Shown here piece after piece: positions 1 through 6,007 of a DNA stretch of 6,862 bases (position 1 is the stretch's first letter; each line of letters begins with the position of its first letter). The notes under the pieces were generated by a model. That model searched no databases and had not been told where the DNA came from. It saw nothing but the letters and a program-made list of their open reading frames with translations. This DNA is from Pseudomonadota bacterium (GTDB taxonomy: Bacteria; Pseudomonadota; Alphaproteobacteria; Rhizobiales; Rhizobiaceae). The DNA is taken from NCBI GenBank assembly GCA_023433855.1, contig JAEYTV010000279.1, forward strand, positions 1 to 6,862, read 5' to 3'. The position numbers and the translations under genes were made by a program.

Positions 1-27
1 GCCCACCGGCGCAAGCGCCGTTTGGCG

Positions 28-216
28 GAATCGAAAATATCGAATTCAGAATCGGCAGCTCAGAGATTTGAATCAAAAGAGCGCAATTTGTTTCGCGTTG
101 CGGGCAACTTACCGCGCGTCAACACAGGTTGACCTGCCGCAAACGGCGTTGCTGAATCATTCTGTTTGAGTTCTGAATCAAAAATCCCGAACTCGGAATC
201 AAAAGAGCGCAATTTG
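28..216. repeat. 21-bp phased GAATC repeat array (two triplets)
   Basis: Six units begin with GAATC at 28, 49, 70, 154, 175 and 196. Within each triplet the starts are exactly 21 bp apart, and the gap between triplets (70 to 154) is 84 bp, or four units, so all six share one 21-bp phase (two helical turns). The third unit of each triplet is identical. The first and fifth units agree at about 16 of 21 positions. The middle of the array (about 91-153) keeps the phase but not the motif. Such phased same-strand repeats are typical of binding sites for a multimeric protein: ends of IS21-, Tn7- or Tn5053-like elements, or plasmid iterons. No transposase or replication gene is in the window, so the identity is open. 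Confidence 0.8.
70..91 (+). repeat. 22-bp direct repeat, copy 1
   Basis: This copy begins GAATCAAAAGAGCGC and ends AATTTGT. It is identical to 196-217, and the copies are 126 bp apart start to start, which is six 21-bp units or twelve helical turns. Identity stops immediately after the final T (TCGC follows here, CTCA at copy 2). Confidence 0.92.
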
Positions 217-217
217 T
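196..217 (+). repeat. 22-bp direct repeat, copy 2
   Basis: Exact second copy of 70-91 and last unit of the right-hand triplet. It ends about 57 bp from the stop codon of the DUF429-like gene. The rest of 218-274 shows no gene or clear structure. Confidence 0.92.
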
Positions 218-274
218 CTCAGGTCCTGAAGACGTAGGGTACGTTGCCGACAACCTGCCTCACGTCGTCTTGGA

Positions 275-1213
275 TCACCGTGCATCATTGCGATGATGCC
301 CGAGGATCCATCCCTCCCATCGGCGCACGCCATCGATATCCGGAACACCTTCGTCACGCCGCCCGTCAACGACGTCGAGCATGCCGAGCAGGCCGACGGC
401 TGCATCAAAACGGTCCTCACCGGCTTTGTCGGTGCCGAAGCCATCTTCGATCATCGGCAAAAAAGCATGAGCGTCGATATCCGGCCGTGCCTCAAGCCAA
501 GGTATCATCATCTTCGCTATCCGCTGGCGGTCTCCCTGCCGCCGCTTGCTCCAGCCGCCCCGGCGCATGCCGAGCTGTCGGTAGACGTCACCCGGATAAG
601 TCTCAGCGATGACGCATGGCCTCGTGTCGAGGAGATCAGCCAGTCGACCGTCGAAGGGCCAGAGGCCGATGTCGTCCAGCCGGGGGACGATCATCTCGCG
701 CCACCCGGTGATGGCACCCTTGCCGACCTGGTTGCCGCCGAGCGTCCAAAACAGCATGCAGGCGGCCTGCCTATCCGGAGCCGCGCGTTCGCAGAGACGT
801 AAGAGTGCCTGCGGATCGGTCACGCCCAGAGCATCGAAGAGATGCGCGCGTTGGGTGCCGCCCGGCCGCGCCGGATAGAAGGGGCGGTGGAGGGAGATAC
901 GGCTACGGTGGTCGGCAACGCTATACCAGTCCGACCAGATACCCGATCCGAACGAGGCAAGGGCTTCACGAAACGAACCGAGCTCGGTGGCATGCGCGTA
1001 GGCGACTGGAAGACCGATGGGGAAATCGAAGCCGAGGAGCAGAGAGCCTTTCTCCACCGATCTGGCCTCCATCCGGTCAATCAGAGCCGACGTGTCGCCC
1101 ACCACCTCCGGCACATGGACCTGCCATCGCACGCCATCCCGGATGGCAGCCGTCATCCAGCGCTTCTTCCTGTCCATGCTCCAGTCGCAATGGGCGACGA
1201 CAGCGATATTCAT
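275..1213 (-). CDS. DUF429-like protein (predicted RNase H-fold nuclease), 312 aa
   Basis: The protein resembles the DUF429 family, which is predicted to have an RNase H-like fold and has no firmly established substrate. Visible marks are a first strand ending in an Asp (AVVAHCD, D10), the GFDFPIGLP motif (D63), ETYPGDVYRQLG (E204) and GEDRFDAAVGLLGML (D267/D270). The acidic residues D10, D63, E204 and D267 or D270 could form the metal site of such a fold. No signal peptide or membrane segment is seen, so it is probably cytoplasmic. The ATG at 1213 is preceded by GGGGAG (1220-1225) with a 6-nt spacer. It starts 35 nt after the M41 peptidase stop and is probably the last gene of the same operon. 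The family call rests on motif recognition only; a sugar-kinase-like or other RNase H-superfamily role is possible. Confidence 0.72.
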   Translation of the reverse strand: MNIAVVAHCDWSMDRKKRWMTAAIRDGVRWQVHVPEVVGDTSALIDRMEARSVEKGSLLLGFDFPIGLPVAYAHATELGSFREALASFGSGIWSDWYSVADHRSRISLHRPFYPARPGGTQRAHLFDALGVTDPQALLRLCERAAPDRQAACMLFWTLGGNQVGKGAITGWREMIVPRLDDIGLWPFDGRLADLLDTRPCVIAETYPGDVYRQLGMRRGGWSKRRQGDRQRIAKMMIPWLEARPDIDAHAFLPMIEDGFGTDKAGEDRFDAAVGLLGMLDVVDGRRDEGVPDIDGVRRWEGWILGHHRNDAR

Positions 1214-1248
1214 ACCTTACTCCCCATCACGATGCACACCGAAGGCTA

Positions 1249-2016
1249 TCATCTTCCACCGGCACGATCACTGTGTTTGAGGAGCCGCTTCACGGCCACT
1301 CCGTCAAGCGCCTGGGCATCGAACAGCGCCTTCACCAAAGCATCAAGTCTGTCCCGGTTTTCGTTCAGAACCTCGACGGCCCGTGCGAGCGCCTTATCAA
1401 GCCGTGCATGAATACGCGCCGCAAGATCCGGATTGCCATCAAGCACGGCGGTCGGATCCCGATCATCGCGATAGAGCAGCGGCTGGATGGCGCCGAACCC
1501 GAGGCTGCGCTCCAATGCGAGTGCAAGCTTTGTCGCACGTGCCAGATCGCTGTCATCGGTGCCACCAGATCCGGCAGACACGCTTCCGACGACGATCTGC
1601 TCGGCCGCCCTGCCCGCCATCAGCATCGATAGCATGTCCTCTCGATAGCCGAGCGTATCGCTGCCGGATGCGGTGAAGCCAAGCTGACTGTAGCCACCGC
1701 CACTTGGGCTATCGATGTTGAGGCCATGGATTGGCCCAAGCCGGAGAGCGTAGTGAACGACCGCGTGGCCGGACTCGTGGATGGCGAACCGCCAGCGCAG
1801 ATCATAGGGCACCATCGGCCGGTCCATCCGGATGCCGTCCTCGATGTCCTCGTAACGGATCGACCGCTTCTCGCGGCGCGCTTTCAGCCGTGCCTGGCGA
1901 ACGATCCGCTCAATGTCGGCTCCGGTGAGGCCCATGGCGCGGGTCGCCAGTCGGTTCAAGGCTGCCTGGATGGCATCCGGTGCCACTGATACAAGGTGCG
2001 TTGTTGTGGTGGTCAT
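1249..2016 (-). CDS. M41 family (FtsH-type) zinc metallopeptidase with its own AAA lid, no ATPase core, 255 aa
   Basis: This is the proteolytic half of an FtsH-like protease. Residues about 10-65 match the FtsH AAA+ C-terminal lid (LATRAMGLTGADIERIV, then a basic helix and YEDIEDGI). The M41 domain follows: HESGH at 80-84 (zinc ligands H80 and H84, catalytic E81), GRAAEQIVVG at 135-144, and DLARAT with D157 as likely third zinc ligand, 73 residues after H84 and close to FtsH spacing. The C-terminal helices (LNENRDRLDALVKALF) also match FtsH. There is no Walker A and no membrane segment, so it should need a partner ATPase, presumably the product of the gene directly upstream. The ATG overlaps that gene's stop as ATGA, with AAAGGAG (2024-2030) 7 nt upstream, which implies translational coupling. 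All catalytic residues are intact. Confidence 0.93.
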   Translation of the reverse strand: MTTTTTHLVSVAPDAIQAALNRLATRAMGLTGADIERIVRQARLKARREKRSIRYEDIEDGIRMDRPMVPYDLRWRFAIHESGHAVVHYALRLGPIHGLNIDSPSGGGYSQLGFTASGSDTLGYREDMLSMLMAGRAAEQIVVGSVSAGSGGTDDSDLARATKLALALERSLGFGAIQPLLYRDDRDPTAVLDGNPDLAARIHARLDKALARAVEVLNENRDRLDALVKALFDAQALDGVAVKRLLKHSDRAGGR

Positions 2017-3974
2017 TTCACTGCTCCTTTCCGGGCTTCGTCGGAATCATGGTCACCGCTTTCTTCGCTGGCCCGTCCATTCGAGTCCGATGGCTCATCC
2101 GTCATGCCGGTGACTTCTGGTTCAAAATCCTCCACCTCGGTGCTGCCTGCGTTCTTGTCCGTGACCAGAGCCGCAACGTCATCGCCGAGATGATAGGCGA
2201 AGATCTCCGCGAGCGTGGCGACATCAGGCATGGGGATTTCGATATGCGTTTCCAACCGCCCCGAGCGTTTGATCGCATCATCGATCTGTTCCGGCCTGTT
2301 GGTGGCACCAACGATGATCAGCCCGTCGCTCTTCACCGCGCCATCAAGCAGTTCCAGCGCCTTGTTGACGAGCGTATTCCAGTAGTCGGCGTACTCCTGT
2401 TCCGCTGGCTGCCGTTTGCCGATGCCGTCGATCTCGTCGATAAACAGAATGGATGGTGCCATCGCGCGCGCTTCGGCAAAGGTCTTGGCCATCTTGTCGA
2501 TGACATCGTTGAGATGCCCGCCCTGCAGCCAGGTGGAAACGGAGGTGACGACCAGTGGGACCTGCAAGGAGTTGCACAGCGCCCGGGCAAAGGTTGTCTT
2601 GCCGGTCCCCGGCGGCCCGTAGAGCAGAAGCTTGGTGCTCATATCCGCCCAGGCAAGCGAGCCTGCCCGGTAGTCGGCGAGATCCACTTTCAGATCCAGC
2701 GCCCAGGTCTTGGCCTTGCCGTAGCCGGACAGCGTTTCGACCGTCAGTGGCGGGCGACCGGACGCGTCGGCCTCCTTCATCGGCTCCGGCTGAATGACCT
2801 CGGCGCCGGATGGCTTGTCGCGCTTCCATCCGCCGCCGCTGCTATTTCCGGACGAGGTCTTCTCAGACGATGTCGCACCCTTCTTCGACTTCGATGGCTT
2901 GCCGGCGTCGGTCGTAGCCGGATCGGCTTCGCCATCATCGCCGTCCCGGGCCGCAATGCGATTGCGCTCGGTGAGCGACGCCAGCACTGCGATGACCTCA
3001 GGGGCACTTCGTCCCGGCCTGAACGCGAGCACGACGTCATCGACTGTCAGGTAGTGCGAGTCATAGGCATTCGACCACTGTTCCAGAGCGGCGATGCCGG
3101 TAGTGCCATGCATCGCTTCGATCATCGTACTGACGAACGCGTAATCGAGCCAGCCGGTGGCGAGATCGATGTCGGCGGCAATGGTGATCTCGGATGGAAT
3201 TGTGTCCGACTTCTGCGAGATCGCCACGACCGGATAGTCCCGCGTCAGTGCATTCACCAGCCGCCGCTGCAGTGCCGTCCCACTGACGCGCCGGACATTG
3301 TCTCCGATGAACTGGATGTAGGTCCGACCACTATTCTGCAAGCCTGCGAAGCTGGAGTCGTCATAGACATAGTCACCATCAATGCCGTTCGGGGCACCGC
3401 CCGGGATGAAGCCAGGCACCTCGATCAGCCGCCGCATGGCCTGCTCGAAGCCTACCATCGGCGCATGCAGTGATACGACGGGCGCCGACATGGCAGCAGC
3501 ACGCACAATCTTGGCGAAGGGCTGATTGCCGCTCTCGATCGCGCGGGCGAGCACAAGGGCGGCGACGATGTTGCTGACCAATGGCGACCTCCCCGCCCTG
3601 CCAACGAGGCCCACGGCGTAAGCCCGGTGTGCATGATCAGCGGCAGAGATACGCGCACCGCTCCCGGCCTGCGTCCCTCCGGACGGAGACGGCGAGACGG
3701 ATGCATGAGGCGCGCCTTCGCTCACGACGATGTCGGATGGCTGTGGCGGCGGCAGAAGATAGCCGCCAAAATTCCGGCGCAGCCATGCCAGGTCGCGATC
3801 ACGATCTCCCGACAGACGTGACGTATCGAAGGACGGTGCATAGCGCCGCAGCAAATGGCCGCCGACCTCGACAATCTTCATCTCCAACAACCCGTTGCGA
3901 TGGGCGTTGCGCTGCGCCTCACGGCGGGCGATGCGTTCCAGGCGGCGGACGAACAAACGGGCGAGCTTATTCAT
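2013..3974 (-). CDS. AAA family ATPase, FtsH-like core without lid, with large N-terminal region, 653 aa
   Basis: This is probably the unfolding motor for the adjacent M41 peptidase. Residues 1-340 are an uncommon N-terminal region with no membrane helix. Its stretch around 309-338 (LTVDDVVLAFRPGRS) and the preceding VVAISQ segment resemble the degenerate first domain of some alphaproteobacterial AAA proteins. Residues about 343-390 are a Ser/Lys/Gly-rich linker. The AAA core has GPPGTGKT at 453-460 (K459), a pore-loop candidate STWLQGG, Walker B LFIDEID (D513, E514), sensor 1 GATN (N559) and arginine fingers R570 and R573. After IPMPD and a short helix the protein ends in an acidic, disordered-looking tail (about 605-653) where the AAA lid should be. 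The ATG at 3974 (GAGGG 8 nt upstream) is preferred over a TTG at 4001. It overlaps the upstream gene by 8 nt and the downstream gene by 4 nt. Confidence 0.92.
   Translation of the reverse strand: MNKLARLFVRRLERIARREAQRNAHRNGLLEMKIVEVGGHLLRRYAPSFDTSRLSGDRDRDLAWLRRNFGGYLLPPPQPSDIVVSEGAPHASVSPSPSGGTQAGSGARISAADHAHRAYAVGLVGRAGRSPLVSNIVAALVLARAIESGNQPFAKIVRAAAMSAPVVSLHAPMVGFEQAMRRLIEVPGFIPGGAPNGIDGDYVYDDSSFAGLQNSGRTYIQFIGDNVRRVSGTALQRRLVNALTRDYPVVAISQKSDTIPSEITIAADIDLATGWLDYAFVSTMIEAMHGTTGIAALEQWSNAYDSHYLTVDDVVLAFRPGRSAPEVIAVLASLTERNRIAARDGDDGEADPATTDAGKPSKSKKGATSSEKTSSGNSSGGGWKRDKPSGAEVIQPEPMKEADASGRPPLTVETLSGYGKAKTWALDLKVDLADYRAGSLAWADMSTKLLLYGPPGTGKTTFARALCNSLQVPLVVTSVSTWLQGGHLNDVIDKMAKTFAEARAMAPSILFIDEIDGIGKRQPAEQEYADYWNTLVNKALELLDGAVKSDGLIIVGATNRPEQIDDAIKRSGRLETHIEIPMPDVATLAEIFAYHLGDDVAALVTDKNAGSTEVEDFEPEVTGMTDEPSDSNGRASEESGDHDSDEARKGAVK
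2017..2030 (-). promoter_or_regulatory. Ribosome binding site of the M41 gene inside the ATPase gene
   Basis: AAAGGAG (minus strand, 2024-2030) lies 7 nt before the ATG at 2016 and is embedded in the last codons of the ATPase. With the ATGA stop/start overlap it fixes the peptidase start and shows that the peptidase is an independently initiated protein, not a sequencing frameshift of one long FtsH. Confidence 0.82.
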
Positions 3975-4470
3975 CGATGCGGCCCTCTTCGTGTGCGGCA
4001 ATAATTGCCGTTTTGGAATCGGACGACAGAGTGCTCGTCGGCTCGAGCCGCTTCAAACTACCCGGCCCTGCCTGGCGGCGCTCCCGGATCATGCGGCGAC
4101 CGGGGCGGGACGCAGAGGGATCCGGTTTGACGGGATCCGGCGAAGACGATGCCACAAGATCGCGGTTACGTCCGGCAAGCCAGTCGAGCAACAGGCGGCA
4201 AGCGGCGTTGCCATTGTCGGCATGCGCCCGCAGTCGGTCGATGATCGTATCCGGGACGATGCCGGCGAACCCTTCTCCCTGCCGGACATGGCCAAGCGCC
4301 AATCCGATCAGCACAGCCGGATCGTCGGCAAGCGGACGGCGAAGACCAGATCCGGGATAGTGAAGAACGGTACCATGCGAGCGATGGCAGGCGAGGTTTG
4401 GTGATGACGTGGGCGAGATCGTCTCGCAACGGATGCGCGGTGGCACATCCGGATGGGTGTCGGAAGACAT
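3967..4470 (-). CDS. Hypothetical protein, 167 aa
   Basis: I do not recognise a family. Residues 1-45 are Pro/Ser-rich with scattered Cys and His (C15, C28, H29, H32). Residues about 50-105 look helical and folded (PAVLIGLALGHV, then IIDRLRAHADNGNAACRLLLDWL). The C-terminus is Pro/Arg/Ser-rich and probably disordered. The ATG at 4470 is chosen over a TTG at 4509 because AAGGAG (4476-4481) sits 5 nt upstream. The stop overlaps the ATPase start (ATGAATAA), so translation is probably coupled and the product may serve the ATPase, for example as an adaptor; that is inference. The unrelated open frames on the opposite strand have no comparable ribosome site. Confidence 0.75.
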   Translation of the reverse strand: MSSDTHPDVPPRIRCETISPTSSPNLACHRSHGTVLHYPGSGLRRPLADDPAVLIGLALGHVRQGEGFAGIVPDTIIDRLRAHADNGNAACRLLLDWLAGRNRDLVASSSPDPVKPDPSASRPGRRMIRERRQAGPGSLKRLEPTSTLSSDSKTAIIAAHEEGRIDE

Positions 4471-4475
4471 GGAAA

Positions 4476-4503
4476 CTCCTTGACCGAACCGCTTGAGGTT
4501 CGG
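4476..4503 (-). promoter_or_regulatory. Hairpin abutting the Shine-Dalgarno of the 167-aa gene
   Basis: On the minus strand CCGAACC and GGTTCGG (4497-4503 and 4484-4490) form a perfect 7-bp stem with a 6-nt loop. It ends two nucleotides before AAGGAG (4476-4481). A stem this close to a ribosome site could modulate initiation or protect the 5' end of a processed transcript. The role is inferred; the inverted repeat and SD are seen directly. Confidence 0.5.
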
Positions 4504-4519
4504 CGCCAATGAGATGAAG

Positions 4520-4553
4520 AAAGGATGAGAAAGCCACGGCCACTGGCCATGGC
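4520..4553 (-). terminator. Terminator- or attenuator-like hairpin after the PD-(D/E)xK gene
   Basis: On the minus strand GCCATGGCC (4545-4553), loop AGT and GGCCGTGGC (4533-4541) form a 9-bp stem with one G-U pair, followed by TTTCTCATCCTTTCTTC. The trailing tract is T-rich but interrupted. It lies 65 nt after the stop at 4618 and about 50 nt before the start at 4470, with no convincing promoter between, so partial termination is more likely than a full operon boundary. Confidence 0.55.
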
Positions 4554-4617
4554 GGTCACGACAGATGCCTGACGGCGAGCGTCATGGCACGGCGTTCAAG
4601 CCATCAGTACACTTGGA

Positions 4618-5754
4618 TCAGCGCGCCGCCGGGCGGCGGGCATAGCCAACGCGGAAGAAGACCGGCGTCGACGCGCCATCCTCGGTCTCATCGCACGAGC
4701 CGAAGACATCGTCGCCGAGATCATCACGAGCGAGGTCGTCGTCACCCGAGCGGACAGACTGGTCTTCCTCGAAGGTCCGGCTCGGTCCGTTGAGGTTGAT
4801 CTGCGAGCGCATGGGGACTGACGAAGAGCCGGCCACGTCGGCCGCAACGGTCATGGCCCGCTCGTTCACCCCGATCGCCTTGCGCGCCTCGGCTTCGAGA
4901 AGCTGCTGCACACGACGACCAAAGCGCAGGCGCAATTCCGCCATGCAGGCCGCCACACCATCGATCTCCAACAGGTCGTCAATCTCGGACAGGGCCCAGA
5001 CCCCGATGGTATGGTCGCTCGGGCGGCTGGCACCATCGACAATCGCCACTTCCACCGTGTCGACCATCAAACGCTTCTGGTTCTTGTAGAGCCAGTCCGG
5101 CAACACCATCGCCGACGCCATCATCTTGATCTTCAACTCCTCAAGGCGGCTCGTATCGCCATAGGATGCCAACGACCGCTTGAGGTCGAGGATGTAGGCC
5201 GTGTGCCTGGCGCGGTTCACGACGATCAGATCCGGCGTGTACGACCCTTTTGCCGGTGCCTCGCAATCAAGCTTCACGCCATCAAGGCTCGACCAGTCGT
5301 TTCCGGACAGGGCTTCCATCGCCGCCTTGACCAGTGGCAGTTTCAGGGACTGGGTCAAGACCAGGATGTTCGGGTTGGCTTTTGCAAGGCGGTCGACCGC
5401 CTGCTCCAACAGCTTGCCTTCCCGGAACGACACGGCGCGCACCAGCGAGGCGATGTTGACGTAGTTGCCGAGGATCTCGTCCTCGGTCGGTTCGCCATCC
5501 ATGATGGCGGCAATGGCGCGATCGATCAGCAGATCGAGATCGGCCTCGACATCGGAGAAGCGAATGAGATGCGGATGACGGCGCAGGACCGCAGGCTCGT
5601 GGACTGAAGCCACAGGCTGAACTGCGTTGCGGCCAAAGCCAAACGGTCGCGGGCGGGATGCGGCAGCCGCGGCAACAAGATCGGCGCTGCCCATGGCGTT
5701 GATGGTCGAACGGAGAACTTCCCCCATGGGGGTCGAGGAGGTAAACGTGGTCAT
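4618..5754 (-). CDS. PD-(D/E)xK nuclease-like protein, 378 aa
   Basis: No named family is recognised, but the centre of the protein carries a PD-(D/E)xK-like signature. PD at 174-175 (YTPDLIVV) is followed, after a basic turn, by the hydrophobic strand TAYILDLKR with D190 and K192. An acidic residue lies upstream (E165) and a helix follows (RLEELKIKMMASAMVL). This is the usual arrangement of the restriction-endonuclease-like fold, so metal-dependent nuclease activity is inferred. Residues 1-60 are Ala/Ser-rich, 65-150 helical, and the C-terminus from about 320 is acidic and probably disordered. The ATG at 5754 has AAGGA (5763-5767) 8 nt upstream; a TTG at 5808 is less likely. It is flanked by terminator-like hairpins on both sides, so it may form its own transcript. 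A non-catalytic member of the fold is possible. Confidence 0.8.
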   Translation of the reverse strand: MTTFTSSTPMGEVLRSTINAMGSADLVAAAAASRPRPFGFGRNAVQPVASVHEPAVLRRHPHLIRFSDVEADLDLLIDRAIAAIMDGEPTEDEILGNYVNIASLVRAVSFREGKLLEQAVDRLAKANPNILVLTQSLKLPLVKAAMEALSGNDWSSLDGVKLDCEAPAKGSYTPDLIVVNRARHTAYILDLKRSLASYGDTSRLEELKIKMMASAMVLPDWLYKNQKRLMVDTVEVAIVDGASRPSDHTIGVWALSEIDDLLEIDGVAACMAELRLRFGRRVQQLLEAEARKAIGVNERAMTVAADVAGSSSVPMRSQINLNGPSRTFEEDQSVRSGDDDLARDDLGDDVFGSCDETEDGASTPVFFRVGYARRPAAR

Positions 5755-5828
5755 AGCCCGATTCCTTTTCGCGAAGGCTTGAGGGTCAGGCCCTTGTTGA
5801 TGTTGCAAGCATCGGCAGGGGCCGTCTT

Positions 5829-5846
5829 GTTCCGGCCATCCGGAAC
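5829..5846. repeat. Perfect inverted repeat GTTCCGG-CCAT-CCGGAAC
   Basis: Two 7-bp arms (5829-5835 and 5840-5846) surround a 4-nt spacer, centred about 83 bp before the ATG at 5754. It could be an operator or a leader hairpin. No T tract follows, so it is not a terminator. No convincing -35/-10 pair was found in 5755-5890. Confidence 0.5.
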
Positions 5847-5894
5847 GTCCGCAACCTGGCAGGACCCGAGGTCGGGCTCAAGGACCCCGATCAT

Positions 5895-5945
5895 AAAAAA
5901 GAGAACGAAGCCGGTACAAGGTTAACGCCGGGCTCACAGTTCTCT
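5895..5945 (-). terminator. Rho-independent terminator with T6 tract
   Basis: On the minus strand AGAGAAC (5939-5945) pairs with GTTCTCT (5900-5906), and an inner AGCC/GGCT pair (5931-5934 with 5909-5912) extends the stem. The outer stem runs directly into TTTTTT and then ATG. The loop is long (about 18 nt), which makes the fold less compact than a classic terminator, but the stem plus uninterrupted T tract is the best terminator in the window. It is the second after the gene ending at 6078. Confidence 0.65.
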
Positions 5946-6007
5946 GGCTGCAAGCGATCGAAAATCGCAAACCGGATTTCGTTGCCACAGAATTCTGGCT
6001 GGCTCCG

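Noticed and set aside
7..20. CGGCGC-AA-GCGCCG as a terminator
   Set aside because: The loop is too tight unless the stem shrinks to 4 bp, and only three T residues follow on the plus strand.
125..136. CAGGT-TG-ACCTG palindrome as a specific operator
   Set aside because: Arms of 5 bp are expected by chance at this length; it may still mark the centre of the repeat array, but there is no further support.
28..217. CRISPR array
   Set aside because: The units are contiguous at 21 bp with no repeat/spacer alternation, only two are identical, and no cas gene is present.
805..1632. Plus-strand open frame (275 codons) across the DUF429-like and M41 genes
   Set aside because: It spans two well-supported minus-strand genes, and its composition (Arg/Pro/His-rich) is typical of a non-coding frame.
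1990..2030. Split FtsH explained as a frameshift or sequencing error
   Set aside because: The ATPase has roughly 50 extra acidic residues after the core, and the peptidase has its own ATG and SD before its lid, so the join is a designed gene boundary and not a simple indel.
1980..3473. Long plus-strand open frame (497 codons) opposite the ATPase
   Set aside because: It is antisense to a gene with complete AAA motifs; its translation is Arg/Gly/Leu-rich with no recognisable domain and no ribosome site. It is a GC-rich shadow.
3581..4360. Plus-strand open frame (259 codons) opposite the ATPase N-terminus and the 167-aa gene
   Set aside because: Arg/Ser/Pro-rich translation without motifs, overlapping two minus-strand genes that have ribosome sites and coupled starts.
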